A stretch of 64,000 nucleotides of DNA, taken from a bacterium. Lineage in GTDB: Bacteria; Hydrothermota; UBA3073; JACQXS01; JAQTXJ01. Made by a program: the position numbers and the translations under genes. This document shows, piece by piece, positions 55,360 through 64,000 of the stretch; within the stretch, counting starts at the first letter, position 1; every line of letters begins with the position of its first letter. The notes beneath the pieces are model-generated. The model was not told the origin of the DNA and ran no database searches. It saw only the letters and a list, made by a program, of their open reading frames with translations. The stretch is taken from the NCBI GenBank assembly GCA_028716385.1, contig JAQUPX010000003.1, forward strand, positions 62,001-126,000, written 5' to 3'.

Positions 55360-56250
55360 CTAAGCTTGTTTAATGATTTTCACTACTTCTTCGCCTATTC
55401 TTGTCTGCGCTTCCCCGGTCTGAGCTCCGATATGCGGGGTAAGTGTAACATTCGGGAAACTCAACAATTCGCTTGCTGCAGGAGGTTCTGTTTCGAATAC
55501 GTCTAACCCGGCGCCTGCTAATTTACCGCTTTTCAAAGCTTCTAATAATGCGGATTCATCAACCGTTCCACCACGAGCACAATTTACGACAATTGCGCCT
55601 TTTTTCATCTTATCAAATTCCGTTTTTCCGATAAAATGTTTGGTTTCTGCTGTCAATGGCGTATGTATGGATATATAATCCGAACTTTGTAACAATTCGT
55701 CAAAAGTTGCATTCTTTATACTTCCGGTACCTTTAACATTCGGGTCATATCCTAAAACTGTCATTCCGAGCGCATTTGCACGTTTTGCAAGTTCCTGGCC
55801 GATTCTTCCTATCCCTATTATTCCAAGCGTTTTCCCCGATATTTCAGTGCCTTTAAATGCTTTTTTCTCCCACTGTCCGCCCTGGATGGATTTTGTAGCC
55901 TTAGCTATTCCCCTGGATAATGCAAACATATGGGCAAGCGCTAATTCCGCAACGGAAGCAGACGATGCTCCGGGAGTATTCACAACTTTTATTCCCTTTG
56001 ATTTTGCATAATCCGCATCTATGTTATCCATTCCAACTCCGCCTCTTATTATCATTTTCATACTCTTCATATTGTCTATCATTTCCTTGCGAACTTTAGT
56101 AGCACTGCGAACAACCAAAACGTCAAAATCCGCTACCTTAGTTACCAGTTCCTCTTTAGGTAATGCAGACAAATCTTCCACCTGGTGCCCCATTGCTTGT
56201 AACCCTTTAATCCCCTGGGCATCAAGACCATCAGCTATAAGTATTCTCAT
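55360..56250 (-). CDS. serA: D-3-phosphoglycerate dehydrogenase, short form lacking an ACT domain
   Basis: VVRSATKV, RGGVGMDNID, GIIGIGRIGQELAKRANALGMTVLGYDP, CARGGTVDESALLEAL, GLDVFETEPP, TPHIGAQTGEAQ. Confidence 0.9.
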   Translation of the reverse strand: MRILIADGLDAQGIKGLQAMGHQVEDLSALPKEELVTKVADFDVLVVRSATKVRKEMIDNMKSMKMIIRGGVGMDNIDADYAKSKGIKVVNTPGASSASVAELALAHMFALSRGIAKATKSIQGGQWEKKAFKGTEISGKTLGIIGIGRIGQELAKRANALGMTVLGYDPNVKGTGSIKNATFDELLQSSDYISIHTPLTAETKHFIGKTEFDKMKKGAIVVNCARGGTVDESALLEALKSGKLAGAGLDVFETEPPAASELLSFPNVTLTPHIGAQTGEAQTRIGEEVVKIIKQA

Positions 56251-56281
56251 TATTCCCCCTTTTACATCCGTTATAAATCAA

Positions 56282-57430
56282 TTATATAGAAGCTTTAGCA
56301 AATACTTCCTGAGCTGCTTTTAAGCCTTTACCAAGTTCAACGGGATGTTTCAAATCGTGAAGTGATAATTCAATTGCCGCTATTGCCGTAATAATATCAA
56401 ACTGGCAGATATAACCAAGATGCGTAAGTCTTATTACTTTCCCTTCAAATTGGTCCTGTCCGCCTGCTACCATAACACCATATTTTTTCTCAAGAGTCTT
56501 CTTAAGTTCTTTGCCATCTACTCCATCCGGCGCAAAAATTCCCGTAAGAGCTTTTGCAGGATGTTTTGAAATAAGCTTTAATCCGAGCGCTTTCATTGCT
56601 GCCTGTGTCGCATCTCCCATTACCGTAACTCTTTCAAGAATCTTATCTATTCCGCCATCTGCATTTATCATTTCCAATGCTTGTTTTAATCCCATAATCA
56701 AAGAAACAGCCGGTGTAAATGGGGTATCTGATTTTTCAAGTGCTTTGCGAGCTTTTTTGAAATCAAAATAAAATTTCGGTAAATTAGATTTATCCATAAA
56801 TGGCCATGCTTTGTCGCTTATCGATGCAAATGCCAATCCGGGTGGTAACATAAGTGATTTCTGTGAACCTGATACGCAAACGTCTACGCCCCAGTTGTCA
56901 ACCTGAAGATCACAAGCTGCAAGCCCTGATATTGCATCAACTACAAGTAAAGTATTTGGCCTTGATTTTATAACTTCACCATATTCTCTTATAGGATATT
57001 CGGTAGCAGTACTTGTTTCACAAAGTGTAGCAAATACAACTTTAATATCCGGATTATCGTCTAAATGTTTTTTAACAACTGCAGGATCTGCTACGTCGCC
57101 CCATTCAACTTCTACGCTTATTGCTTCTACTCCATAAGCTTTGCAAAGGTTTGCCCATCTTTCTCCAAATTTACCACCTTTAATTACCAATGCTTTGTCG
57201 CCTTTTGATAATAAATTACAAACTGCTCCTTCCATTGCCCCGGTTCCTGAAGCTGCAAAAGTAAATACGGAGTTTTTTGTCTTAAAAATAGGTTTAAGAC
57301 CTTCCGAAACTATTTTTATAGTATCTGAAAACTCTTTTGTGCGATGATGAATAATTTCTCGTGCTTCTGCTAACCTCACTTCACTTGGCACAGGAGTTGG
57401 CCCTGGCGTCATTAGGTATACTTTTTTCAT
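56282..57430 (-). CDS. Class V aminotransferase (serine-pyruvate / alternative phosphoserine aminotransferase type)
   Basis: MTPGPTPVPSEV, HHRTKEFSDTI, ASGTGAMEGAVCNLLSKGDKALVIKGGKFGERW, DAISGLAACDLQVDNWGVDVCVSGSQKSLMLPPGLAFAS. Confidence 0.92.
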   Translation of the reverse strand: MKKVYLMTPGPTPVPSEVRLAEAREIIHHRTKEFSDTIKIVSEGLKPIFKTKNSVFTFAASGTGAMEGAVCNLLSKGDKALVIKGGKFGERWANLCKAYGVEAISVEVEWGDVADPAVVKKHLDDNPDIKVVFATLCETSTATEYPIREYGEVIKSRPNTLLVVDAISGLAACDLQVDNWGVDVCVSGSQKSLMLPPGLAFASISDKAWPFMDKSNLPKFYFDFKKARKALEKSDTPFTPAVSLIMGLKQALEMINADGGIDKILERVTVMGDATQAAMKALGLKLISKHPAKALTGIFAPDGVDGKELKKTLEKKYGVMVAGGQDQFEGKVIRLTHLGYICQFDIITAIAAIELSLHDLKHPVELGKGLKAAQEVFAKASI

Positions 57431-57590
57431 TTTACCTCCTTGTAAAATTAAAAATATTTCTTAAAATAAAATACCCTATAACTTAAAAACTTAAACTCAA
57501 AAGTCAAGAAAAAAAAGATTTTATCTCATATCCTTTTGAATAATAAATAATCTAAATTAATAATATAACTAGTATATAACTCAAAAAAAC

Positions 57591-57618
57591 TTGACAAACA
57601 TAATCTTTTTAATAATCT
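57591..57618 (+). promoter_or_regulatory. Putative promoter
   Basis: TTGACA, 16-bp spacer, TAATCT; SD aagggggc before ATG 57649. Confidence 0.5.
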
Positions 57619-57648
57619 GACAAATAGAATTTGCGCAAGGGGGCGAAA

Positions 57649-58188
57649 ATGAAAGGATTTATTTGGGGAGTTGTAATTTTAGTAATTGTTATAGTGGGAT
57701 TTAAAGTATTTAATTCTGTTACAAAAAATGCTAGGGAAACGGCTCAACAGGCAGAAATCGTTTCAAAAATGAGGGCAGAAAAATATGACGAAGCCAAGGA
57801 ATTAATCGTTAAATACTACAAAGATACGGACAAAGCAAAAGAATTGTTAGCACCTATAAAAGTGAAAGAAGACGAAATAGCATTAGAAGCATATACGGAT
57901 AAAATTAAGATTCCTGATGACTGGGAATGGAAAGCCGATGAAAAGAACAGCAAGTATACTTCTATTCATGGAAAAATCGTTAATACTGGCGATAAAACAA
58001 TAACATCTTTCACAATTTTAGCAAAATACCAGGACGGAAAAAAGAAAACTCTAAGCACGGATTCTGCGAATTGTTCGGAAAGCGTTCCGGCTGGCCAAAC
58101 TAAAAACTTTGAAATCAAACACGGATATTCTTCTGATTACAAATCAGTCGTTCTATCTGTCAAGAACTTCACGTTAGACCAGCAGTAA
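57649..58188 (+). CDS. Membrane-anchored protein with FxLYD-like domain
   Basis: TM GFIWGVVILVIVIVGFKVF; KYTSIHGKIVNTGDKTITSFTILAKYQDGKKKTL...PAGQTKNFEIKH. Confidence 0.6.
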   Translation: MKGFIWGVVILVIVIVGFKVFNSVTKNARETAQQAEIVSKMRAEKYDEAKELIVKYYKDTDKAKELLAPIKVKEDEIALEAYTDKIKIPDDWEWKADEKNSKYTSIHGKIVNTGDKTITSFTILAKYQDGKKKTLSTDSANCSESVPAGQTKNFEIKHGYSSDYKSVVLSVKNFTLDQQ

Positions 58189-58295
58189 GAAACTCCCCTT
58201 TCAAGGGAAGTGAAACATAAAGTCGTCGTTGTTTGTAAATAAAAAACTTTACCGAGAATTAGGCAGAATGCCTTCTTTTTGTTTCTCCATTTGTC

Positions 58296-58315
58296 ATTCC
58301 CGCGAAAGCGGGAAT
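58296..58315. repeat. Palindrome attcccgc-gaaa-gcgggaat
   Basis: 8-bp perfect arms; embedded in gtcattcccgcgaaagcgggaatccag. Confidence 0.8.
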
Positions 58316-58542
58316 CCAGTGTTTTTGTTGTCTTTATAATGCTTCACCCTTCAGGACGGGATCATTTACTAATTTACAGTTGCGATTAATTTTTTTACCC
58401 TCGTTAATTAATATTCAATCATAGTAAGCAACTACAAAATAAATCATTCAATACATTAAAAAACAATTGACTTATAAAAAATATACTCTAACTTACTTAC
58501 AGTAAAAACTATTATCATTAACTTATAAAATAAGGGGGCAAA

Positions 58543-58881
58543 ATGAAATTACTAAACTGCGCGGATGTCCAACTGGCAGAAGTAAAAATGGAAGGCGCCA
58601 AAGATGCATATATGAAATGGCTCATCGCTAAAACCGACGGCGCGCCAAATTTTGCAATGAGGTTATTTGAAATAAAAGCAGGCGGCAATACACCTCTCCA
58701 CACTCACGCATTTGAACACGAAGTATACATCCTGGAAGGAACCGGCATTTTTGTATGTGAAGGGAAAGAACATAGTTTCAGAAAAGATTATTGCATATTC
58801 GTTCCCGGAGACAAAATGCACCAGTTCAGAAATACCGGCAATACTTCTCTTAGGTTCCTTTGCTGTGTACCGAACGATTAA
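58543..58881 (+). CDS. Cupin-domain protein
   Basis: NTPLHTHAFEHEVYILEGTGIFVCEGKEHSFRKDYCIFVPGDKMHQFRNTG; SD aagggggc. Confidence 0.9.
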   Translation: MKLLNCADVQLAEVKMEGAKDAYMKWLIAKTDGAPNFAMRLFEIKAGGNTPLHTHAFEHEVYILEGTGIFVCEGKEHSFRKDYCIFVPGDKMHQFRNTGNTSLRFLCCVPND

Positions 58882-58907
58882 TCTCTTCCTTGCTTAATCA
58901 GGTAAAT

Positions 58908-60302
58908 ATGTTAAAAAAAAGAAAACTATTTATATACTTTTTAATTATAGGAATTTTTGCTTCTCCCCTATTCTTATCTTGCCTTCCGACAAATGTTTAT
59001 GCCGACTTTGAGTCTGATTTCAACGATATCATCGTAAAAAACGGGCTGCAAAAAGTAAATTTCGGACTTGAAGTAATGAACATAGACAGCCAGACAATAA
59101 TATACTCCAGAAACTCTGAAGCTCTTTTTATGCCCGCTTCCAATGTTAAGATTCTTACTTCCTTAACCGCATTAACGGTATTAGGCGCAGATTATACGTT
59201 TAATACGGAAATTTTTTACGATGATACAAACCTTTTTATCAAAGGCTATGGAAACCCCGACCTTAAGCTTTCGGATATCATAGAACTTACGGATATTATA
59301 GCGGATTACGGGATAATTGCAATAAATGACATTGTTTACGACAACTCCTATTTCAACGAAGAAGAATGCGGAAAAGGCTGGGTAAATGAACCGAGAGCAT
59401 CTCTGGTTGCGCCTAGAGTATCTGCGATATCTTTAAATAAAAATCATATTTCAATACTGATAAAACAGGGCAAGCTCGGCAAAAAAATATCTTTATATCC
59501 TAAAACAAATTATTTTACCGTTCTTGATTCCACAAAAGCAGACGAAATGGGATTAACAATCAATCTGAAATCTACGGATGATAAAAATTATATCATAATA
59601 AAAGGTGATTCGAGCGCTTCCGGGGAATTCACAAGAAATGTAGACAATCCTGCCGCTTATATGACGACAATATTAAAAGAAATGTTAGAGAAAAAAGGAA
59701 TTACGATAACGGGAAAAGTCACCAGAGGTATAGTTAAAGACAGCTGCAAAAATATCTGCACCCACTCGTCAAATCCACTCTTATATCTTATATACTATAT
59801 GAACAAGAACAGCGATAATTTTTATGCGGAACATATTTTAAAAGCCGTAGGGGCTAAAGGCGGGACGCCACCGGGTTCATTTGAAAAAGGGACAAACGAA
59901 GTATATAAACTATTAAAAGGTATCGGATTATCAAAAGATGAAATCAGAATATTTGATGGTTCAGGATTATCAAGATATAATTTAATTTCCCCTCACGGAC
60001 TCGTAAAAGTCCTTGCTTCTGCAATATCGGAATGGGGTATAAGAAATGAGTTCATAAGTTCCCTGCCAATTGCAGGCGTAGATGGGACATTAAAACACAG
60101 ATTACGCACAAGCGAATGCAAAGGGAACGTGCGCGCAAAAACTGGAACAATGCTTTCCGTCAGTTCTCTTGCAGGCTATGCATACACACAAAACAAGAAC
60201 CTGATTATATTTTCAATTATGATGGATAATTACGTTCTTGATACCCCAAAAATAAAACAGGCTGAAGATAAAATTATAGAACTGATTATAAAGAATTTTT
60301 AG
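58908..60302 (+). CDS. dacB: D-alanyl-D-alanine carboxypeptidase/endopeptidase, PBP4 family
   Basis: FMPASNVKILTSLTAL (SxxK), KNSDNFYAEHILK, VRAKTGTMLSVSSLAGY (KTG). Confidence 0.9.
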   Translation: MLKKRKLFIYFLIIGIFASPLFLSCLPTNVYADFESDFNDIIVKNGLQKVNFGLEVMNIDSQTIIYSRNSEALFMPASNVKILTSLTALTVLGADYTFNTEIFYDDTNLFIKGYGNPDLKLSDIIELTDIIADYGIIAINDIVYDNSYFNEEECGKGWVNEPRASLVAPRVSAISLNKNHISILIKQGKLGKKISLYPKTNYFTVLDSTKADEMGLTINLKSTDDKNYIIIKGDSSASGEFTRNVDNPAAYMTTILKEMLEKKGITITGKVTRGIVKDSCKNICTHSSNPLLYLIYYMNKNSDNFYAEHILKAVGAKGGTPPGSFEKGTNEVYKLLKGIGLSKDEIRIFDGSGLSRYNLISPHGLVKVLASAISEWGIRNEFISSLPIAGVDGTLKHRLRTSECKGNVRAKTGTMLSVSSLAGYAYTQNKNLIIFSIMMDNYVLDTPKIKQAEDKIIELIIKNF

Positions 60303-60344
60303 TCCCCTTATCTAAACGTCAACCCGCTAATAACGTTTCCCTTT

Positions 60345-60910
60345 GTGCTTTCATGGTTAACTCTTTTCTGTTCTAGTTTGTCCCCTTCTGTTTTTCGCGT
60401 TAATTCGTGTCCATTCGTGGATGAAATTCTTTCCGTTTTCTGTTGTAGTTTGTTTTTAAACTCTAAAGTTCTTTCTGTTCTTTGCGACTTTGCGGCTTTG
60501 CGTGAGAAACTCTTTTTTCTATATTTTGTTATTTTTTAAACTCTAAATCTTTCTGTTTTCTGTGTTATTCCGTCTTAATCTGTGGGATTCCGTGTGCAAA
60601 ATCCTTTCTGTTTTGTTTTTTTTGTGGAATTTCTTTCTGTGCTATTCTGTGTTATTCTGTGGCTAAACTTCTTTTCCATTTTCTGTTGTAGTTTGTTTTA
60701 AACTCTAAATCTTTCTGTTTTCTGTGTTATTCCGTCTTAATCTGTGGAATTCCGTGTGCAAACTCCTTTCTGTTTTTTGTGTTGGCAGGTCTTTGTTTCT
60801 TCTTTCTGTGCTATTCTGTGTTAATCTGTGGCAAAAATCCTTTCCGTTTTGTGTTTTTTGTGTTTTAGTATCTGTCCGCTATAGAAGGGTTTATCTGCAT
60901 CCTAAAATAC
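60345..60910. repeat. T-rich short-period repeat island with duplicated blocks
   Basis: aaactctaaatctttctgttttctgtgttattccgtcttaatctgtggRattccgtgtgcaaa occurs near 60539 and near 60699; cgactttgcggctttgcgtgag near 60484. Confidence 0.85.
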
Positions 60911-60920
60911 TTCGGAAGAG

Positions 60921-61817
60921 TTAGAAGCAAAGCGAACCCGAAAGTCTTTTCACGAGTCCAAGATCGGGATGGAACTTAAAAGCATAATCTACTTTAAGAT
61001 TTTGATAAATTATCCCGCAACCTAAAGTAAGATTGCCTCTGTCTTCACCAATTCTTAAAGCAAGTTGTTGTTTCCACCAGTATTCCATTCCCAAATAGGC
61101 ATCGGTATTTAAAGAAGTAAATTCTGCAATTCTATCCTTTAATGAGGTGTCAAATCCCAGACAGATATTTATTTTAGAGTTAGCATTAGCCATATTATGC
61201 TCTAAACCTAAACCATATTTTAACATAACAGGCAATTCATCATTCGTAGCAAGCGTATCTGACCAATAAAAAGGAGTGCTTACTAAATTCTCTATACTCG
61301 CGCCATAACTAATGCCATTAAATTTTGAATTCATTCCGAAATCTACGGTAACACCTTCCGTGTTAGCAACAACCCAGCTTCTGTATATATATTTTAGAGT
61401 CAACCCCAAATTTAATGAACCAAACGGAACGGCAAAAGCAGCATAAGAAATATAATCCGTTGCGTTAATTGTACCCGTATCTATAACTATATCTGTCGTA
61501 ACCGTATCAGTTAAAGGAATACCCGGCGCAGAAAGAATATAAAAACCTGCTCCAATAGTGCAATTTTTCAAAGGATATGCGAGCATACCGCTATTTATTG
61601 TTATCGCATCATCAAAATCTCCCGAATGCATTAAAAATAATTCTTTTTTCTTAGCTTTTGCCAATCCTGAAGAATTCCAATAGACTGCCGTAGCATCATC
61701 CGCAATGCCAACAAACGCATTCCCCATACCAAGTGCTCTTGCGCCAACTCCCAGCCCCATAAAATCGTTCAAATAGGTATCCCCGAGCCCAAGAAGTAAA
61801 CAAAATAATATCATCAT
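60921..61817 (-). CDS. PorV/PorQ-like outer-membrane protein
   Basis: NDFMGLGVGARALGMGNAFVGIADDATAVYWNSSGLAKAKKKELFLMHSG. Confidence 0.82.
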   Translation of the reverse strand: MMILFCLLLGLGDTYLNDFMGLGVGARALGMGNAFVGIADDATAVYWNSSGLAKAKKKELFLMHSGDFDDAITINSGMLAYPLKNCTIGAGFYILSAPGIPLTDTVTTDIVIDTGTINATDYISYAAFAVPFGSLNLGLTLKYIYRSWVVANTEGVTVDFGMNSKFNGISYGASIENLVSTPFYWSDTLATNDELPVMLKYGLGLEHNMANANSKINICLGFDTSLKDRIAEFTSLNTDAYLGMEYWWKQQLALRIGEDRGNLTLGCGIIYQNLKVDYAFKFHPDLGLVKRLSGSLCF

Positions 61818-61852
61818 TTATCTTATATTAGATATATATAAATTCCCTGTTG

Positions 61853-62746
61853 TCAACCATTTATTTTTGGGTATATTATATTAAACCTGTATTTGTAATA
61901 CATTCTCATTCCAAGGAATATAATAACCAATACCAGAGCAAACCATAAAAATTTCACAGCCGTCAAAAGGACAAGAATCGGTGCGCTTATCCTTATAGAA
62001 AGAAAACAATAAGTCAAATTACGCTTTATATACGCAAGCAAAAACAAGGGAATCGCTATAATAGAAGTAATCCCGCATAACCAGTCTTTCAGGTAAACAC
62101 AAAGTATGAATGAAACTATAACCAGTATAGTCGAAAACAAATATGCGTTATTCCCCATCAACACACCGGTAGTTATTTTCCCTGATTTTCTATCCCCTTC
62201 CATATCCGGGATGGTAGTATTTATGAACACCGCTCCAACCGCAAACAAATAAGGCAACGCATACAAAATGGTATCAAATGAAACGTGTCTCACTGCAGCC
62301 CAGCCAAGCGAAAAGGCAACCAATCCATACCCGAAAGAATTTGAGAAAAGGTCAAGAATCGGTCGTCCCTTAAACTGGAACGGCGGCACGGAATATAAAA
62401 TTCCGCCGATAAAGGATACGAACAGAAGCACTTTGAATCGTAAAGGATAAGGAATAGCGCATACAAAAGCAAGCGCAAACAAGAGAATAGCTTCTATCCA
62501 GGCTTGTTTTACGGAAATATACCCCTCCGGCAAAAGATAAAGTTTTTTGTTTATCCTGTCCGATTCGATATCCATAATCTGGTTTATGACGTAAATCCCG
62601 CCCATCATAAGAGTCGCAGAAACAAAAGCCAACACGGGTATACGTTGGGATATGCCTGTTCTATAAAAGCCAATTAGAAAGAAAGTCCAACCGGGGACAA
62701 GAAGCGTTGGACGCATCAAAAATATATAATCAAGAAAATGTATCAT
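61853..62746 (-). CDS. UbiA-family prenyltransferase
   Basis: YVINQIMDIESDRINKK (NxxxDxxxD) and NTTIPDMEGDRKSGK (DxxxD); many TM helices. Confidence 0.9.
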   Translation of the reverse strand: MIHFLDYIFLMRPTLLVPGWTFFLIGFYRTGISQRIPVLAFVSATLMMGGIYVINQIMDIESDRINKKLYLLPEGYISVKQAWIEAILLFALAFVCAIPYPLRFKVLLFVSFIGGILYSVPPFQFKGRPILDLFSNSFGYGLVAFSLGWAAVRHVSFDTILYALPYLFAVGAVFINTTIPDMEGDRKSGKITTGVLMGNNAYLFSTILVIVSFILCVYLKDWLCGITSIIAIPLFLLAYIKRNLTYCFLSIRISAPILVLLTAVKFLWFALVLVIIFLGMRMYYKYRFNIIYPKING

Positions 62747-62820
62747 ATATAATATCTTATACTAATTCAAACATATGGAACATTAATGATTTTATAATAT
62801 ATGTGTCCAAAGATTCGTAT

Positions 62821-62956
62821 ACCTACCGTCAGGCAGGTATGAATTACCCTGCCCTTTAGGACGGATAATAAAACTGCTGACTCAAATTCCTTTTTTAAAT
62901 TACCCTGCCCTTTAGGGCGGGGGTCTAAAAATACTAAAAAACTCTCTCGGGCTTTA
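62821..62956. repeat. Cluster of palindromic repeats
   Basis: acctaccgtcaggcaggt (62821-62838), two copies of ttaccctgccctttaggRcgg, and cgggctttagccc near 62949. Confidence 0.75.
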
Positions 62957-63155
62957 GCCCAAAACAACCCACAACGTCCATCCACAATACTATATCGTTG
63001 ACGACGCATTATTTTCAATTATATGACATACGAAACTCTGCCTTTTGTTGCTGCAAACTTTACTCTACCTCCGTTTCGTATTCTCTTTCTGGTTTTGGAT
63101 TTTATCATTTTGAATCTTACACTTGTTGTTTAATGTCTGTTGCCGTGTTTTGTAT

Positions 63156-64000
63156 TTAGCTTTTGAGCAAATTAAAGCCCATTTTTAAGAATCGCGGACT
63201 GAATTTAAGTATGCTTTTAATTACGTCTATTTCGTTTGGCATTTTAGTCAAATTATGACCGGCAAAGTTTTCTTTACAGAAATCAAACAGCAACTCAATG
63301 TCCGAATCCTTGAGTTTCATAGCTATTTTGCGAGCCTGAAGTTTAATCTTGAAATTCCTGCCTTCCCATTTTTCCCAATCTTTTTCGTATAGCTTAAGTC
63401 TTTTGATATCGTCTTTTTTTATGGCGTCGGCTGCGGCTTTACCTGCTAATTGTCCTGTCAGGAGAGCATTCCCGATACCGCCGCCGGAAATCGGGTCAAT
63501 CAGTCTGCCTGCATCCCCGACCAAACACACGTTATTTTTGACGAGAGTTTTTACGCCCTTGGAAGGTACCATACTCATACCTTCCGAGATTATGCTATAT
63601 TTCTTAAATCTCCACTTTAAAAAGTTATCGAGCACCGTTTTGGGAGATTCCCTTGTAATTGCAGGGCAAACTCCGGCTCCGACATTAGCAAGATATTTTG
63701 ATTTCGGGAATATCCAGATATATCCGCCGGGCACAGTTTCTCTTCCGGCGATAAGTTCGACTATATTTTCGGTTACTTCAGCCGCAAGCAAATACTCGCA
63801 GGTCGTCCAGAAATCTTTTTTCTCAAGTTTAGTATCAATACCCGCCCATCTGGAGACTCGTGAAAGTCCTCCATCCGCGCCGATAATTATTTTCGCATCT
63901 ATTTTACCTTTATTTGTATCTATGCCGGTTTTAGTCAAGCCGGTTGCTCTTGTTTTGACTCTTACTTCAGCCCCGGCTTCCGCTGCAAGTCCGGCAAGGT
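63156..64000 (-). CDS. Geranylgeranyl reductase-family flavoprotein, N-terminus beyond window edge
   Basis: IGADGGLSRVSRWAGI, PGGYIWIFPKSKYLANVGAGV, CLVGDAGRLIDPISGGGIGNALLTGQLAGKAA; frame stays open from 63938 to 64000 (LAGLAAEAGAEVRVKTRATG), so the TTG start in the ORF track is artificial. Confidence 0.88.
   Translation of the reverse strand, partial: LAGLAAEAGAEVRVKTRATGLTKTGIDTNKGKIDAKIIIGADGGLSRVSRWAGIDTKLEKKDFWTTCEYLLAAEVTENIVELIAGRETVPGGYIWIFPKSKYLANVGAGVCPAITRESPKTVLDNFLKWRFKKYSIISEGMSMVPSKGVKTLVKNNVCLVGDAGRLIDPISGGGIGNALLTGQLAGKAAADAIKKDDIKRLKLYEKDWEKWEGRNFKIKLQARKIAMKLKDSDIELLFDFCKENFAGHNLTKMPNEIDVIKSILKFSPRFLKMGFNLLKS

Noticed and set aside
60345-60924. ORFs of 64 and 66 aa in the ORF track
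   Set aside because: They lie in the T-rich repeat island and translate to low-complexity Cys/Phe/Leu-rich text; no SD or homology signal.
1-64000. tRNA, rRNA, IS transposases, prophage or restriction/defence genes
   Set aside because: Looked through intergenic spaces and ORF translations; none could be supported.

Overview
AT-rich bacterial chromosomal window, probably from an uncultivated Gram-negative lineage of FCB/WOR-3 type (taxonomy is inference only). Housekeeping and biosynthetic genes include a thioredoxin fragment, coaE, polA, tdh, ino1, tmk, ctpA-type protease, pyrB, ribD, butyrate kinase, leuCD-like genes, nadB, rfaE1, cutA, a second aconitase-family large subunit, citrate synthase, smpB, serA plus a class V aminotransferase, dacB, ubiA-family and a geranylgeranyl-reductase fragment. 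A ~14.6 kb minus-strand glycan operon (6470-21124) contains five consecutive paralogous GT-C/GT39-type membrane proteins. The most interesting items are: (1) an ECF sigma / anti-sigma / six-Ig-repeat secreted protein / outer-membrane barrel locus in which the anti-sigma sensor domain resembles the N-terminal Ig-like domain of the barrel protein; (2) a HycI-HypF fusion carrying several palindromic repeat elements in frame, one of them a 22-nt identical copy of an intergenic repeat; (3) a predicted lipoprotein MEMO-AMMECR1 fusion next to a cytosolic MEMO paralogue; (4) a lipoprotein with a LolA-like N-terminus and a SecD periplasmic-domain-like C-terminus; (5) a CUB-like domain apparently nested in a Kre9/KNH-type domain; (6) a mitochondrial-type citrate synthase; (7) a dense set of dispersed palindromic and short-period repeats in intergenic spaces, including a 212-bp MITE-like unit. 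No tRNA, rRNA, CRISPR array or transposase gene was seen. All family calls come from reading motifs by eye; no database search was run.
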